DNA of 7,330 bases from an uncultured Mucispirillum sp. GTDB lineage: Bacteria > Chrysiogenota > Deferribacteres > Deferribacterales > Mucispirillaceae. The DNA lies in NCBI GenBank assembly GCA_945929285.1, contig CAMEOC010000047.1, forward strand, positions 1 through 7,330, in the 5' to 3' direction. Every line of letters starts with the position of its first letter. Within the stretch, counting starts at the first letter, position 1. Below, piece after piece: positions 6,062-7,330 of the stretch. The notes beneath the pieces are model-generated. The model was not told the DNA's origin. It was given only the letters and a program-made list of their open reading frames with translations, and made no database searches. The translations under genes and the position numbers were made by a program.

Positions 6062-7330
6062 TTATTTAAAATCATTTGCTGTGTTTCCTGGCACACCGCC
6101 AACTAACTTAACTCTGCCATCAAGGTATGGGGTGATTTTGCCCTGTTCGTTAATATAGTAAGCAACAGCTTTCCAAAAAACAACCCCAGTATTTTCAACT
6201 GATTTTGCATATAAAAACGCAGTATACATAGTATCTGCCAGCTTTTTAGTAGTGGCTACTTTATATATTTTATTAGGCTCTATTGCTTTTCCATTTATAA
6301 GTAACGAGCCTTTTTGTATTCTGCCCCTTCTATAACCTTCTTTTGGTGAGCTGTAGCCTGCCACATCGTAATAGTTTAAAAGGTAGCATTTTTTCGGGTC
6401 GTTTATAGCATCATAATCTGCATTATCTTTAACTCTGCCACAATTTTTTTGAAAATTAGTTTGGAACTCATCAAGAGAATAGGGTAGGTACTCTATTGTA
6501 TAGCGAGCTTCCTTTGAAGGTATAAGCCATGCTTTTGTGCTATATGCAGCAACCCCTGCACCTGTTCCGTAATGGCCGTTTCTATATATGGCAGCAGCCT
6601 GCCCAAATAGCGATGTGGCAGTATTAGATACACCAAGTGGAGGATAATTATCTAAATTAATATTATAATCATTTTCATTTATAAGGTACTTGCCCTCAAT
6701 TTCTATAATTACTATTGGGTCGCTAATATAATTTATTTCTGTTAAGCCCATAAGTATGCGTGGAGTAATAGATAAGTTATTAGCCATGCCGTTTGTTATC
6801 ATCTCACCTGCTAATACAGTAAAATCCACATTTTTATTAAGTACTTTTGTAACATAATAATGGACTGCATCAGCATACAAATTACCTAATGCTGTTTCTT
6901 TTCCACGAACAAGCCTGTCAGAGCTTGCTCTGCCACCTTTTGGGTTTGTTGCATCTATTCGCCAAAAATCACTGTGTGGCACATCTTCTGCATAAATATA
7001 AGTGCCAGCAGTTTTGCCAAGTACAGTATCTAAATTATCTAAATCTATTATACTTTCCTTTGGAGTGGCAGTAATCTCATTGCTTTTTGCACTGCCTTTA
7101 CTGTTTATGGCTGTAACAGAAATATTATATTTCTGCCCGTTTGTAAGCTGTAAAATAGTATGCTCTATATTTTCTGAATCTGTAACTATTTTTTCTTTTA
7201 CAGGGCTTTCCTGATTTTTATAATATTCTACTTCATATTCAGATATTGCATAATCCCCCTGAAATTCTCCATAAAAGCCAATTGTTACTCTTTTATGCCC
7301 TTCATTAATAAGGCTGATTTGTGGTGCATT
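6062..7330 (-). CDS. Exported FN3 / divergent 5'-nucleotidase C-terminal domain protein (5' end outside the window)
   Basis: The frame is open to the window edge, giving the last 422 residues; the GTG at 6982 is an internal valine codon, not a start. Residues about 1-90 form a fibronectin type III domain (EYEVEYY at 31-37, then LTNGQKYNISVTAIN and a closing NEITATP). From about 104 it follows the 5'-nucleotidase C-terminal domain (PF02872): LGKTAG at 104-109, ETALGNLYADA at 145-155, IVIIEIEGKYL, then LLINGKAIEPNKIYKVATTKKLAD and YLDGRVKLVGG near the end. The substrate-binding signatures are missing: LAGEMITNGM (173-182) stands where NGGxR is expected, and ADTMYT (365-370) replaces GGDGY. Two cysteines in the central insertion could pair. 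Family members act in the periplasm or at the cell surface; whether a metallophosphatase domain precedes the FN3 domain cannot be seen here. It may be a binding or structural version rather than an active nucleotidase. Adjacency to the receptor suggests a shared role. Confidence 0.8.
   Translation of the reverse strand, partial: NAPQISLINEGHKRVTIGFYGEFQGDYAISEYEVEYYKNQESPVKEKIVTDSENIEHTILQLTNGQKYNISVTAINSKGSAKSNEITATPKESIIDLDNLDTVLGKTAGTYIYAEDVPHSDFWRIDATNPKGGRASSDRLVRGKETALGNLYADAVHYYVTKVLNKNVDFTVLAGEMITNGMANNLSITPRILMGLTEINYISDPIVIIEIEGKYLINENDYNINLDNYPPLGVSNTATSLFGQAAAIYRNGHYGTGAGVAAYSTKAWLIPSKEARYTIEYLPYSLDEFQTNFQKNCGRVKDNADYDAINDPKKCYLLNYYDVAGYSSPKEGYRRGRIQKGSLLINGKAIEPNKIYKVATTKKLADTMYTAFLYAKSVENTGVVFWKAVAYYINEQGKITPYLDGRVKLVGGVPGNTANDFK

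Noticed and set aside
6062..6982. A 306-residue gene starting at GTG 6982
   Set aside because: The same frame is open for another 116 codons to the window edge and encodes an FN3 domain, so the GTG is internal and the gene is partial at its 5' end.
1..7330. CRISPR array, tRNA/rRNA genes, insertion sequences, cobalamin-type riboswitch
   Set aside because: No regularly spaced repeats, cloverleaf-forming or rRNA-like stretches, transposase motifs or terminal repeats were seen, and the longest intergenic gap is only about 100 bases.

Overview
The window is a low-GC (roughly 30 % by eye), densely packed stretch in which every credible gene lies on the minus strand, so transcription runs from high to low coordinates. 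The encoded proteins form a nearly complete TonB-dependent import route of a diderm (Gram-negative) bacterium. The strong A/T bias, Lys/Asn/Ile-rich proteins and signal peptides would fit a Deferribacterota member such as Mucispirillum, or a low-GC Campylobacterota. The genus is a guess, not something the sequence proves.

Layout in the order of transcription. (1) 7330-6062: the C-terminal 422 residues of a secreted protein with a fibronectin type III domain and a divergent 5'-nucleotidase C-terminal domain; its start is outside the window. (2) 6049-6021: a G+C-containing hairpin in an otherwise A/T-rich gap. (3) 5998-3986: a TonB-dependent outer-membrane receptor starting at GTG. (4) 3985-3885: an all-A/T gap with two palindromes, a candidate promoter and a weak Fur-like sequence. 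(5) 3884-2883: a periplasmic class III substrate-binding protein. (6) 2886-2353: a small THEP1-like P-loop NTPase. (7) 2356-1322: a FecCD-type permease. (8) 1325-582: an FecE/BtuD-type ABC ATPase. (9) 595-1: TonB, cut by the window edge just before its expected C-terminus.

Genes 5 to 9 overlap without any gap: three consecutive 4-base ATGA junctions, then a 14-base overlap. They look like one translationally coupled unit. The receptor would take cargo across the outer membrane using energy passed on by the TonB of the same operon. The binding protein would capture it in the periplasm, and the permease plus ATPase would move it into the cytoplasm. The family signatures point to a metal chelate, siderophore, haem or corrinoid, but the cargo cannot be fixed from the sequence. 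The receptor lacks the histidine expected of classical haem receptors.

The parts that do not fit the textbook version are the NTPase between the binding-protein and permease genes, and the FN3/nucleotidase-like exported protein next to the receptor, whose substrate-binding motifs have eroded. These two are the best candidates for undescribed accessory components of the uptake system.
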